DNA from: Xanthobacteraceae bacterium
GTDB lineage: Bacteria > Pseudomonadota > Alphaproteobacteria > Rhizobiales > Xanthobacteraceae
Direction of reading: 5' to 3'
NCBI GenBank assembly: GCA_030043335.1
Contig: JASHXX010000161.1
Coordinates: 1 to 6,528, forward strand
Length of the DNA stretch: 6,528 nucleotides
The position numbers and the translations under genes were made by a program. Position 1 is the first letter of the stretch. Every line of letters starts with the position of its first letter. The notes below the pieces were generated by a model. That model searched no databases and had not been told where the DNA came from. It worked only from the letters and a program-made list of their open reading frames with translations. Shown here piece after piece: positions 1-5,858 of the stretch.

Positions 1-306
1 GCCCATGACCATCCCGACGAAGCCGAGCATCGAGCCGATCGACAGGTCGATGTTGCGGGTGACGATGACGAGCACCATCCCCGTCGCCATGATCGCGACC
101 GGAGCCGACTGCACCGACAGGTTCCACAGATTGCGCGGGGTGAGAAACAGGCCGCCGGAGAGGAGATGGAAGGCGATCCAGATCAGCAGCAGCGCGCCGA
201 TCATGCCGAGCATGCGGGTGTCGAGCTCGGTCGCCTTGAGAAAGGCGGCGAGCGGCGAGGAGCGGCTTGGCGGCGCAGGCCGAGCCGGGATCGTCACGTG
301 CGCCAT
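1..306 (-). CDS. xylH: D-xylose ABC transporter permease XylH, N-terminal 102 residues (runs off left edge)
   Basis: Inner-membrane permease of a CUT2-family sugar ABC importer, passing sugar delivered by XylF. The frame opens at the ATG at 306-304 and stays open to base 1, giving 102 residues of a protein usually near 400. After a polar, proline-rich N-terminus comes a hydrophobic segment at about residues 33-49, then the LTPRNLWNLS stretch (55-64), a second hydrophobic segment (about 69-82) and the family motif TRNIDLSIGS (83-92), which matches the AEIDLSVGS region of E. coli XylH. The ribosome-binding site is AGGGAG at 319-314, 7 nt before the ATG. It is the next gene after xylF, 31 bp downstream, so almost certainly the same mRNA. 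A hairpin covers the start codon (separate entry). The xylose assignment comes mainly from the neighbouring xylF. Confidence 0.9.
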   Translation of the reverse strand, partial: MAHVTIPARPAPPSRSSPLAAFLKATELDTRMLGMIGALLLIWIAFHLLSGGLFLTPRNLWNLSVQSAPVAIMATGMVLVIVTRNIDLSIGSMLGFVGMVMG

Positions 307-331
307 TGGCCCGCTCCCTGCGCCGGGCAAT
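305..331 (-). promoter_or_regulatory. Start-codon hairpin between xylF and xylH
   Basis: In the minus-strand mRNA, AUUGCCCG (331-324) can pair with CGGGCCAAU (313-305), giving 8 base pairs with one bulged C (308 or 309). The 10-nt loop (323-314) contains AGGGAG, the ribosome-binding site of xylH, and the A and U of the xylH AUG close the base of the stem. The xylF stop codon (340-338) lies 6 nt upstream, so a ribosome finishing xylF would be expected to open the stem. Pairing is read directly from sequence; the role in translational coupling or in lowering xylH output relative to xylF is inference. There is no U-tract, so it is not a rho-independent terminator. Confidence 0.55.
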
Positions 332-337
332 CAGCGC

Positions 338-1381
338 CTAACCGCACACCTTCACCGCGCCGGGCTTGACGCCCTGGCAGACCTCGTCCTTTTTGATCCA
401 GCCGGCGTCGATGACGACGTTGAGGTTGTCCCTGGTGATCGGCACCGGCTTGAGCAGCAGCGCGTTCATCTCGACCTTCTTCGGGCCGCTGCTGAACTTC
501 GCGACGCCGGGAACCTCGCTCATCGTCTTGCCGTCGGCGAGCAACCCGGCGATCTCGCCCGCCTTCTTGCCGAGCTCGCGGGCGTCCTTCCATACCGAGA
601 CGGTCTGGGTGCCGAGGGCGATGCGGTTGAGCGCGGCGTGATCGCCGTCCTGACCCGAGACCGGCACGCTGCCGGCCATGCCTTGCGCCGCGAGCGCGGC
701 GATGGCACCGCCGGCGGTGCCGTCGTTCGACGCCACCACGGCATCGACCTTGTTGTTGGTCTTGGTGAGGATCTGCTCCATGGTCTTCTGCGCATTGGCC
801 GGCAGCCAGCCGTCGGTATAGGCCTCGCCGACATTTTTGATCTGGCCGGCGCTGATCGCATCCTTGAGCACCTCGATCTGGCCGGCAAACAGGAAATCGG
901 CGTTCGGATCGGTAGATGATCCCTTGATGAAGGCGTAATTGCCCCGCGGCTTGACCGCCAGCACGCCGCGCGCCTGCATCCGCCCGACCTCCTTGTTGTC
1001 GAACGTCAGATAAAACGCGCTCGGGTTCTCGATCAGGCGGTCATAGCCGACGACCGGAATGCCCTCGTCGACCGCTTTCTGCACCGCAGGCGCAATGGCC
1101 GAGGAATCCTGAGCTAGGACGATCAACGCGTTGGCGCCCTGGGCGATCAGGCTCTCGACGTCGGTCAATTGCTTCTGGGCTGAGGATTGGGCGTCGGCGG
1201 AGATATATTTGTCGCCGGCCGCCGCAATCGCCGCCTTCATCGCGGCTTCGTCGGTCTTCCAGCGCTCCTCCTGGAAGTTCGACCAGGACACGCCGATGAC
1301 CTTGCCCTTGGCCTCGGCAAAGGCGACGAAACACAGCGACAACGCAGCGCCTGCCAGCATGGCGGCTGCAAGCTTCCTCAT
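338..1381 (-). CDS. xylF: D-xylose-binding periplasmic protein XylF
   Basis: Periplasmic substrate-binding protein of the high-affinity D-xylose ABC importer; 347 residues. A Sec signal peptide covers residues 1-24 (MRKL, hydrophobic core, A-E-A before the predicted cut). Motifs shared with E. coli XylF as I recall it are ERW (39-41), YDR (113-115), FDN (127-129), DGWLPANA (190-197), ASNDGTAGG (217-225), SGQDGD (242-247) and RIALGTQT (253-260); several of these positions line the sugar pocket in that family. Two cysteines near the C-terminus (335 and 346) could form a disulfide. The start at 1381 is chosen because AGGGAGG (1394-1388) sits 6 nt upstream; an ATG at 1405 would add 8 residues without such a site. 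It lies 54 bp after the dehydrogenase gene and just before xylH, on the same strand. Confidence 0.95.
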   Translation of the reverse strand: MRKLAAAMLAGAALSLCFVAFAEAKGKVIGVSWSNFQEERWKTDEAAMKAAIAAAGDKYISADAQSSAQKQLTDVESLIAQGANALIVLAQDSSAIAPAVQKAVDEGIPVVGYDRLIENPSAFYLTFDNKEVGRMQARGVLAVKPRGNYAFIKGSSTDPNADFLFAGQIEVLKDAISAGQIKNVGEAYTDGWLPANAQKTMEQILTKTNNKVDAVVASNDGTAGGAIAALAAQGMAGSVPVSGQDGDHAALNRIALGTQTVSVWKDARELGKKAGEIAGLLADGKTMSEVPGVAKFSSGPKKVEMNALLLKPVPITRDNLNVVIDAGWIKKDEVCQGVKPGAVKVCG

Positions 1382-1387
1382 GATGAT

Positions 1388-1394
1388 CCTCCCT
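1388..1394 (-). promoter_or_regulatory. Ribosome-binding site of xylF
   Basis: AGGGAGG on the minus strand, 6 nt before the ATG at 1381. It decides between this start and the in-frame ATG at 1405. The right-hand binding-protein gene has the identical heptamer 5 nt before its own start. Confidence 0.75.
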
Positions 1395-1412
1395 GCAATG
1401 ACCACCGTGTTT

Positions 1413-1436
1413 GCCGATATCGGCGTCGGTCAGACC
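1413..1436 (-). repeat. Two adjacent palindromes between the dehydrogenase gene and xylF
   Basis: GCCGATATCGGC at 1413-1424 is a perfect 12-bp palindrome. GGTCAGACC at 1428-1436 is a 9-bp palindrome with a central unpaired base; its last base overlaps the dehydrogenase stop codon (1438-1436). In RNA the first can form a 4-bp stem with an AUAU loop, and flanking ACCG (1430-1427) can pair with CGGU (1407-1404) to lengthen it. They could be an operator for a promoter in front of xylF, or an mRNA processing or stabilising structure. No U-tract follows, so a terminator is unlikely. Symmetry is seen directly; function is inference. Confidence 0.4.
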
Positions 1437-2197
1437 TAGACCCAGCCGCCGTCGACGACGAAGTTCTGCGCCGAGCACATTCGCGCATCGTCCGAGGCGA
1501 GAAAAGTCACCATCGCTGCGATGTCGCCGGGTTGCACGCGGCTGGCAAGACATTGGCTGCGGTCGATCAACTCGTCGGCCGCATCGTCAACCCAGAGATC
1601 GAGCTGCCGTTTGGTCATCACCCATCCGGGAACCACGGTATTGACCCGAATGTGATGCTTGCCCAATTCGCGGGCGAACGAGCGCGTCATGCCATGGGTG
1701 GCCGCCTTCGCCGCGGTATAGACCGGAATGCCGGCCTGCGCCGCCATCCAGCTGATCGAGCCGAAATTGACGATCGAACCTTGCCCCGCGGCGATCATGC
1801 CGGGAGCGACCGCCTGAATGGCGAAATAGGCGTGCGCCAAATTGACGGCAATCCGGCGGTTGAACTCCTCCGGCGTGACCTCGCGCCAGTCCATCCTGGT
1901 GTCGTTCGCCGCGTTGTTGACGAGCACCAGGCACGGGCCGTGCATGTCCTCAAATCGTTTGATCGCCCGCTGATATTGACTGGCGTCGGTGATATCGCAG
2001 TGCTGAAACGCGACAGTCTGACCCGACCCTTGCAGTTCGCGGGCGAGCGCCATGCCTTCCTTCTCCAGGAGGTCCACGAACCCGACGCGAGCGCCTTGCG
2101 AGCCGAAACTTCGCACGATCGCTTCGCCGATGCCGGAAGCTCCTCCGGAGATCACCACCGGTTTGTCCTTCAGCGAAGGGTATATGGCGTTCAACAT
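1436..2197 (-). CDS. Short-chain dehydrogenase, probable NAD(P)-dependent D-xylose 1-dehydrogenase
   Basis: Cytoplasmic SDR-family enzyme of 253 residues, predicted to oxidise D-xylose (or L-arabinose or a related aldose) to the lactone. Features in order: cofactor-binding GGASGIG (18-24), an acidic residue after the second strand (D42) typical of NAD preference, CDI (67-69), NNAAND (94-99), and the tetrad N119, S147, Y160, K164. It resembles Caulobacter xylose dehydrogenase, as I recall it, in AIYPSLK near the start, QAVAPGM (128-134), NFGSISW (144-150), QCLASR (215-220) and FLASDDA (232-238). The canonical NNAG is NNAA here, a tolerated change. The ATG at 2197 has GAGG 11 nt upstream, a rather long spacing. 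It is the first gene of the left operon, ahead of xylF, which supports a xylose role. Other aldose dehydrogenases of this subfamily remain possible. The symbol is left empty because xylB means xylulokinase in E. coli. Confidence 0.85.
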   Translation of the reverse strand: MLNAIYPSLKDKPVVISGGASGIGEAIVRSFGSQGARVGFVDLLEKEGMALARELQGSGQTVAFQHCDITDASQYQRAIKRFEDMHGPCLVLVNNAANDTRMDWREVTPEEFNRRIAVNLAHAYFAIQAVAPGMIAAGQGSIVNFGSISWMAAQAGIPVYTAAKAATHGMTRSFARELGKHHIRVNTVVPGWVMTKRQLDLWVDDAADELIDRSQCLASRVQPGDIAAMVTFLASDDARMCSAQNFVVDGGWV

Positions 2198-2265
2198 CGC
2201 ACTGAAAACCTCAAGGCTTGGCTTCCGACCGGCGCAAGTCTTACAACATCCGGCAGGAGATCGAC
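2198..2265. promoter_or_regulatory. Divergent promoter region with two CAAG-N-CTT palindromes
   Basis: This 68-bp gap separates the two divergent operons, so both promoters should lie in it or just inside the flanking genes. Two similar short palindromes are present: CAAGGCTTG (2212-2220) and CAAGTCTTA (2235-2243), with centres 23 bp apart. They look like paired operator sites for a shared regulator, though they are short enough to arise by chance. For the rightward operon a weak sigma70-like pair can be proposed: TTGGCT (2218-2223), 18-bp spacer, TACAAC (2242-2247), each 4 of 6 to consensus. No convincing pair was found leftward. Promoter presence is inferred from gene layout. Confidence 0.45.
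2255..2259 (+). promoter_or_regulatory. Ribosome-binding site of the ribokinase gene
   Basis: AGGAG, 6 nt before the ATG at 2266. It fixes this start over an in-frame TTG at 2218 that would add 16 residues not typical of ribokinases. Confidence 0.75.
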
Positions 2266-3189
2266 ATGCCCACCGTCTGGGTCGCCGGCAGCATCAACAT
2301 GGACATCGTGGCGACGGCGGCACGGCATCCGAAGATCGGCGAAACCGTTCCGGGCACCGAGGTCTTCATCTTCCCGGGCGGCAAGGGGGCCAATCAGGCC
2401 GTCGCCGCCGCCAAGCTTGGCGCCCGGACGGCGTTGATCGGCCGGGTCGGCGTCGACGCCTTCGGCCGGAACCTGAAAGATTTTCTTGCCGAGCAGAACG
2501 TCGATCTGACATTTCTTCGCGACACGCCCGACGCGCACACCGGCACGGCGGTGATAACGGTGGCGGAGGGCGACAACGCGATCGTCGTTGTTCCCGGCGC
2601 CAACGCGCTGGTGTCGGAACGCGACGTGATGCAGGCCGACATCGCAACGGACGACATCCTGGTCAGCCAATTCGAAATTCCCGTTCCGACCATCACGGCT
2701 TTCTTTGCACGGGCCCGGGCGGCCGACGCCACCACGATCCTGAATCCGGCGCCGGCGATCGATTTTGACCGCACGCTGCTCGATCTGGTGGACATTCTGA
2801 TTCTCAACGAGACCGAACTTGGAGCGATCGCCGGCCGGCAGGTCCACGAGGACGATCCGGACGAGCGGATTTTGCGGATCGCCCGCACGCTGCTGACAAG
2901 GCAAAGCCAAACCATCGTGGTCACATTGGGTCGCCGCGGCGCGCTGGCCTGGGCGCGTGAAAATGCCGTCGCAATTCGCGGCGAAATCGTCGAATCCAGG
3001 GACAGCACCGGAGCCGGCGACTGCTTTGTCGGAGCTGTCGCGGCGCAGACCGCGCTCGGCGCACCGATCGAACGGGCGCTGCAGTACGCAAACGTGGCCG
3101 CCTCCATTTGCGTGCAGCGGATGGGAGCCGGACCGTCGATGCCGACGCTGAGCGAAGTCGCGGCGAGGCTCGAAGCAAGGCGCCGCTAG
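2266..3189 (+). CDS. rbsK: Ribokinase (PfkB-family sugar kinase)
   Basis: Cytoplasmic kinase of 307 residues, the usual ribokinase length, expected to phosphorylate D-ribose or a related sugar at O5 with ATP. Visible motifs: GSINMD (8-13) at the sugar site, GGKGANQA (38-45, first PfkB signature), QFEIP (135-139) containing the sugar-site glutamate, NETE (181-184) of the NxxE Mg-phosphate motif, TLGRRGA (220-226), and DSTGAGD (246-252), which forms the anion hole and ends in the catalytic base D252. The C-terminal GAGPSMPTLSEV (287-298) is also ribokinase-like. The start at 2266 has a clear ribosome-binding site. It is the first gene of the rightward operon; the next gene starts 126 bp later and encodes a sugar-binding protein. 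The family is certain. Ribose as the true substrate is less so, because PfkB kinases in transporter operons often act on other pentoses, deoxysugars or tetroses. Confidence 0.88.
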   Translation: MPTVWVAGSINMDIVATAARHPKIGETVPGTEVFIFPGGKGANQAVAAAKLGARTALIGRVGVDAFGRNLKDFLAEQNVDLTFLRDTPDAHTGTAVITVAEGDNAIVVVPGANALVSERDVMQADIATDDILVSQFEIPVPTITAFFARARAADATTILNPAPAIDFDRTLLDLVDILILNETELGAIAGRQVHEDDPDERILRIARTLLTRQSQTIVVTLGRRGALAWARENAVAIRGEIVESRDSTGAGDCFVGAVAAQTALGAPIERALQYANVAASICVQRMGAGPSMPTLSEVAARLEARRR

Positions 3190-3315
3190 GCTTTTGGTGG
3201 AAGTGCTGCGTTGCCGGAGCGCTGCGGCGAATGCTTGAAGTTGCCGCGCCCTCCGTGTCATGCTCGCGCGTTCGATTTCGATCAATGGCGACACAGCCAT
3301 GTCAGGGAGGAACTC
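3190..3315 (+). promoter_or_regulatory. Leader between ribokinase and binding-protein genes
   Basis: A 126-bp gap, long for this operon, that may carry a separate promoter or leader for the binding-protein gene. It holds a tandem hexamer, TTCGAT twice (3271-3282), and a very strong ribosome-binding site, AGGGAGG (3304-3310), 5 nt before the ATG at 3316. GCCG and CGGC around 3213-3228 could make only a 4-bp stem with no T-tract, so no terminator is called. I found no persuasive -35/-10 pair. Continued transcription from the ribokinase gene is equally possible. Confidence 0.35.
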
Positions 3316-4332
3316 ATGACTCGGACGAGGCGCGATCTCATCCGCCGCGCAGCGGTCGGCGGCGGCGCCGCTACGCTCTTCGGCGGCTTCGGCTTCAACC
3401 CTCTCGTCACCGCGGCGATGGCCAAGGAGGCGGGCAAGGCGACCCGGCCGTTGAAGGCCGCTTTCTCCAACGCCGGCCTGCAAGCGACCTGGTGCGCGCA
3501 AGGCAAGCAGGCTGCCGAATATTGGGGCAGCCTGTTTAACGTCGAGGTCACCTGGTTCGACGGCCAACTCGACGCCGTCAAGCAGCGCTCGGCGATCGAC
3601 AACATGGCCTCGCAGAAATGGGATTTCGTCGCCATCCAGGCCTTCGGCATCGGCACGCTCACAGCGCCGGTCAACAAGATGATCGATGCCGGCATTCCGG
3701 TCATCGATATGGACACGTTGATCGCGCCGCTCGACACTATCAAAGTTCTCACCTTCCTTGCCCCTGACAACGAATTCATGGGCGCTTCGGTGACCCAGGC
3801 ACTGGTCAACGCCATCAACGGTGAAGGCACGATCACGATGACGCAGGGCGCGCTCGGCCACACCGGCGCGCAAGGCCGCGCCCGCGGGTTCAAGTCGGTG
3901 GTGTCGAAATTCCCCAAGATCCAGGTACTCGACGAGCAGCCGGCCGACTGGGACGTGACCAAGGTGGCCCGCATCTGGGAGACGCTGCTGACCAAATATC
4001 CGAAGATCGACGCGGCCTTCTTTCACAACGACGACATGGCGCTGGCCGCCGCCAAGGTGATGCAGGCCAAGGGACGCACCGAGACCAAAATCGGCGGCGT
4101 CGACGCCATGCCGCCGGCGATCAAGGCGGTTCAGGACGGCCAGATGTACGCCACCGTACGCAATCCTTCCTGCCGCATTCATGGCGGAGCGATCATCGCC
4201 GGCGTCTCGGCGGTCATCAACGGCGCCAAGACCGGAACCGATATTCCGAAGAACATCATCACCGACGGGCCGGTCGTCACGAAGGCCAACGCCGACGGCA
4301 TGCTATGGATGGAGGATCAGTTCCTCATTTGA
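3316..4332 (+). CDS. CUT2-type sugar ABC transporter substrate-binding protein with Tat signal
   Basis: Periplasmic binding protein of the RbsB/XylF superfamily (Peripla_BP_4 type), 338 residues. The N-terminus TRRDLIRR (4-11) plus a glycine-rich hydrophobic stretch (about 12-30) is a twin-arginine signal, with a likely cut after A-M-A (34-36), so the protein is probably folded before export. The mature part begins KAAFSNAG (47-54) and contains DGQLDAVKQ (82-90), IDNMASQKWDFVAIQ (94-108), DAGIPVIDMD (124-133), QGRARGF (186-192) and FHNDDMALAA (236-245). The latter matches the SNND hinge and ligand segment of the family; it ends near PKNIITDGPVVTKAN (311-325). The start is fixed by AGGGAGG 5 nt upstream. 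It precedes the ATPase and permease genes, forming one importer. The family is clear. The sugar is not assignable: it is not a close RbsB look-alike despite the neighbouring ribokinase. Confidence 0.9.
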   Translation: MTRTRRDLIRRAAVGGGAATLFGGFGFNPLVTAAMAKEAGKATRPLKAAFSNAGLQATWCAQGKQAAEYWGSLFNVEVTWFDGQLDAVKQRSAIDNMASQKWDFVAIQAFGIGTLTAPVNKMIDAGIPVIDMDTLIAPLDTIKVLTFLAPDNEFMGASVTQALVNAINGEGTITMTQGALGHTGAQGRARGFKSVVSKFPKIQVLDEQPADWDVTKVARIWETLLTKYPKIDAAFFHNDDMALAAAKVMQAKGRTETKIGGVDAMPPAIKAVQDGQMYATVRNPSCRIHGGAIIAGVSAVINGAKTGTDIPKNIITDGPVVTKANADGMLWMEDQFLI

Positions 4333-4358
4333 TCGAAGCGCGAGAGAGACGCTTCGAT
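4332..4358 (+). promoter_or_regulatory. Perfect 9-bp start-codon hairpin between binding-protein and ATPase genes
   Basis: ATCGAAGCG (4332-4340) and CGCTTCGAT (4350-4358) are perfect inverted repeats around a 9-nt loop (4341-4349). The loop contains GAGAGAGA, the only ribosome-binding candidate for the ATPase gene, 7 nt from its ATG. The last two stem bases are the A and T of that ATG, and the first stem base is the last base of the binding-protein stop codon (TGA, 4330-4332). A ribosome terminating on the binding protein would melt the stem, so translational coupling is likely; the stem may also protect the 3' end of a processed upstream mRNA. Pairing is seen directly; the roles are inferred. 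There is no T-tract, so it is not an intrinsic terminator. Confidence 0.7.
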
Positions 4359-5844
4359 GCTGCTTGAACTTTCCGGCATTTCGAAGTCGTTCGGCGGCGT
4401 GCAGGCTCTGCGCGCCGTCGATTTTGCGCTGAGCGCCGGCGAGATCCACGGTCTCGTCGGCGAGAACGGCGCCGGCAAGAGCACGCTGATGAAGATCATA
4501 GCCGGCGTCCACGCCGACTATGAGGGACAAATGCGCGTCGACGGCCGGGAAGTGCATTTCCGCTCTTCGCGCGACGCGTTGGCCGCCGGCATCGGCATGG
4601 TGCATCAGGAGCTTTCAGTCGCGCCCGACCTCACCGTGGCGGAAAACGTCTTTCTCGGCATGCAGCCGGTGAACCGGCTGGGGATCGTCGCCTGGCGGCG
4701 CATGGCGCGTCAGGCCAGCGAGCAGCTCAAGAACCTCGGGCTCGACATCGACCCCCGCGCACGGCTCGGCGACTTCCCGATCGGCGTGCAACAGCTCGTC
4801 GAGCTTTCCCGCGTGCTGTTTTCCGGCGCGCGCATCATCATCCTCGACGAGCCGACCTCGGCGCTGTCGCCGCCGGAAGTCGAGCGGCTGTTCGACGTCC
4901 TGATCAAGCTCAAGCGCAGCGGCCGCGGCCTCATCTTCATCTCGCATTTTCTCGACGACATTCTGAAAGTTTCGGATGAGATCACGATCTTCCGCAACGG
5001 CCGCAAGATTGTGACCGCGCCGGTGACCGATGCGATCGACAAAGGCTGGATCATCGAGCGAATGATCGGCGCCGGGCGCGAAGAGCTGGAGGAGAGCTAT
5101 CTCGGCGAAATCACGCTGACCAGCAAGCCGGCGGCCCCGATCGTACTCGAAGCCGAGGGTCTGACGCTCGCCCCGGCTTATCGCGACGTGAGCTTTGCCG
5201 CGCGCGGCGGCGAGGTCCTCGGTGTTTACGGCTTCATGGGCTGCGGCCAATTGGAGCTGGCGCGCACGCTGTTCGGCCACACCCGGCCGGATCGCGGCGC
5301 GCTCGCGATCGGCGGCAAGCCGGCCAATCTCGCCAACACCAGCGCCGCGCGGGCCGCCGGCGTCGCCTATGTCGCGGAAAGCCGCCGCGCAATGCTGTTC
5401 GGCGACGAGCCGATCTACAAGAATATATCGATCGCCGTGCTGCAGCGTTTGTCGCGCTTTCTGCTCAAGCCGGACCGCGAGCGGCTGCTTGCCGCCGAAC
5501 AGGTCAAGGCGCTCAATATCCGGCCGCCGGATGTCGAGGCCCGGCTGCGCGCGCTTTCCGGCGGCAATCAGCAGAAGGTCGCCATCAGCAAATGGCTGAC
5601 CCACGCCACGCGGATCCTGCTGCTCGCCGAGCCGACCCGCGGCATGGACGTCGGCGCCAAGGAGGACGTCGTCAAGATCGTGCGCTCGTTGCGGGACCAG
5701 GGCATCGCGATCATCGTGTTCTCGACCGAACCCGAAACCGTTCTGGCGCTCGCCGATCGCGTCCTGGTGATGCGCAAGGGCGAAATTGCGTGCGAATTCG
5801 CCGATGAGGCGATCAGCAAGGACCGCCTCCTGGCGGCCGCTTGA
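4357..5844 (+). CDS. CUT2-type sugar ABC transporter ATP-binding protein (tandem nucleotide-binding domains)
   Basis: Cytoplasmic ATPase of 495 residues, usual for RbsA/XylG-type subunits, with two nucleotide-binding domains powering import. Domain 1 has an intact Walker A GENGAGKST (35-43), Q-loop glutamine Q84, Walker B IIILDEPTSAL (160-170) and switch histidine H197, but an altered signature, PIGVQQ (141-146), where LSGGQ is expected. Domain 2 has the canonical signature LSGGNQQK (400-407) but a degenerate Walker A GFMGCGQLE (292-300) without the catalytic lysine, Walker B LLLAEPTRGMD (421-431) with Ala424 at the usual aspartate, and STEPE (456-460) where a switch histidine would be. One composite ATP site therefore looks catalytic and the other degenerate, an asymmetry known for this family; Ala424 pushes it further. 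It starts 24 nt after the binding-protein gene inside a hairpin loop-and-stem and ends 14 nt before the permease gene. Confidence 0.93.
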   Translation: MLLELSGISKSFGGVQALRAVDFALSAGEIHGLVGENGAGKSTLMKIIAGVHADYEGQMRVDGREVHFRSSRDALAAGIGMVHQELSVAPDLTVAENVFLGMQPVNRLGIVAWRRMARQASEQLKNLGLDIDPRARLGDFPIGVQQLVELSRVLFSGARIIILDEPTSALSPPEVERLFDVLIKLKRSGRGLIFISHFLDDILKVSDEITIFRNGRKIVTAPVTDAIDKGWIIERMIGAGREELEESYLGEITLTSKPAAPIVLEAEGLTLAPAYRDVSFAARGGEVLGVYGFMGCGQLELARTLFGHTRPDRGALAIGGKPANLANTSAARAAGVAYVAESRRAMLFGDEPIYKNISIAVLQRLSRFLLKPDRERLLAAEQVKALNIRPPDVEARLRALSGGNQQKVAISKWLTHATRILLLAEPTRGMDVGAKEDVVKIVRSLRDQGIAIIVFSTEPETVLALADRVLVMRKGEIACEFADEAISKDRLLAAA

Positions 5845-5858
5845 CCCGGCGAGGGGAA

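Noticed and set aside
5..919. Plus-strand open frame of 304 codons over xylH and xylF
   Set aside because: Antisense to xylF and xylH, which have clear family motifs and ribosome-binding sites.
1329..1333. Possible lipoprotein lipobox LSLC (residues 14-17) in the XylF signal peptide
   Set aside because: Leucine directly before the cysteine does not fit the usual G/A/S preference, and a normal A-E-A cleavage site follows.
1187..2437. Open frame of 416 codons on the plus strand over the dehydrogenase gene and the divergent gap
   Set aside because: It is antisense to a dehydrogenase with a full catalytic tetrad and crosses the promoter region. The product is arginine/histidine-rich without motifs.
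3235..3263. TTGAAG with a hexamer 17 bp later (TCATGC) as a promoter for the binding-protein gene
   Set aside because: The second hexamer does not resemble TATAAT; kept only as a possible promoter region without assigned boxes.
3271..3282. Tandem hexamer TTCGAT x2
   Set aside because: Too short to separate from chance in G+C-rich DNA; mentioned in the leader entry but not raised as a finding.
3211..3315. In-frame upstream extension of the right-hand binding protein
   Set aside because: It would place 35 extra residues before the twin-arginine signal and ignore the strong AGGGAGG site 5 nt before ATG 3316.
2191..4182. Open frame of 663 codons on the minus strand, antisense to the ribokinase and binding-protein genes
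   Set aside because: It covers two well-supported plus-strand genes and its translation shows no recognisable domain, only compositionally biased sequence. Long antisense frames are common in G+C-rich DNA.
4615..5604. Minus-strand open frame of 329 codons inside the ATPase gene
   Set aside because: Shadow of the ATPase coding sequence; no motif or plausible ribosome-binding context.
5845..5858. A hairpin like the other two at the ATPase-permease junction
   Set aside because: Only CCC with GGG can pair around a few bases; no start-codon stem exists here.
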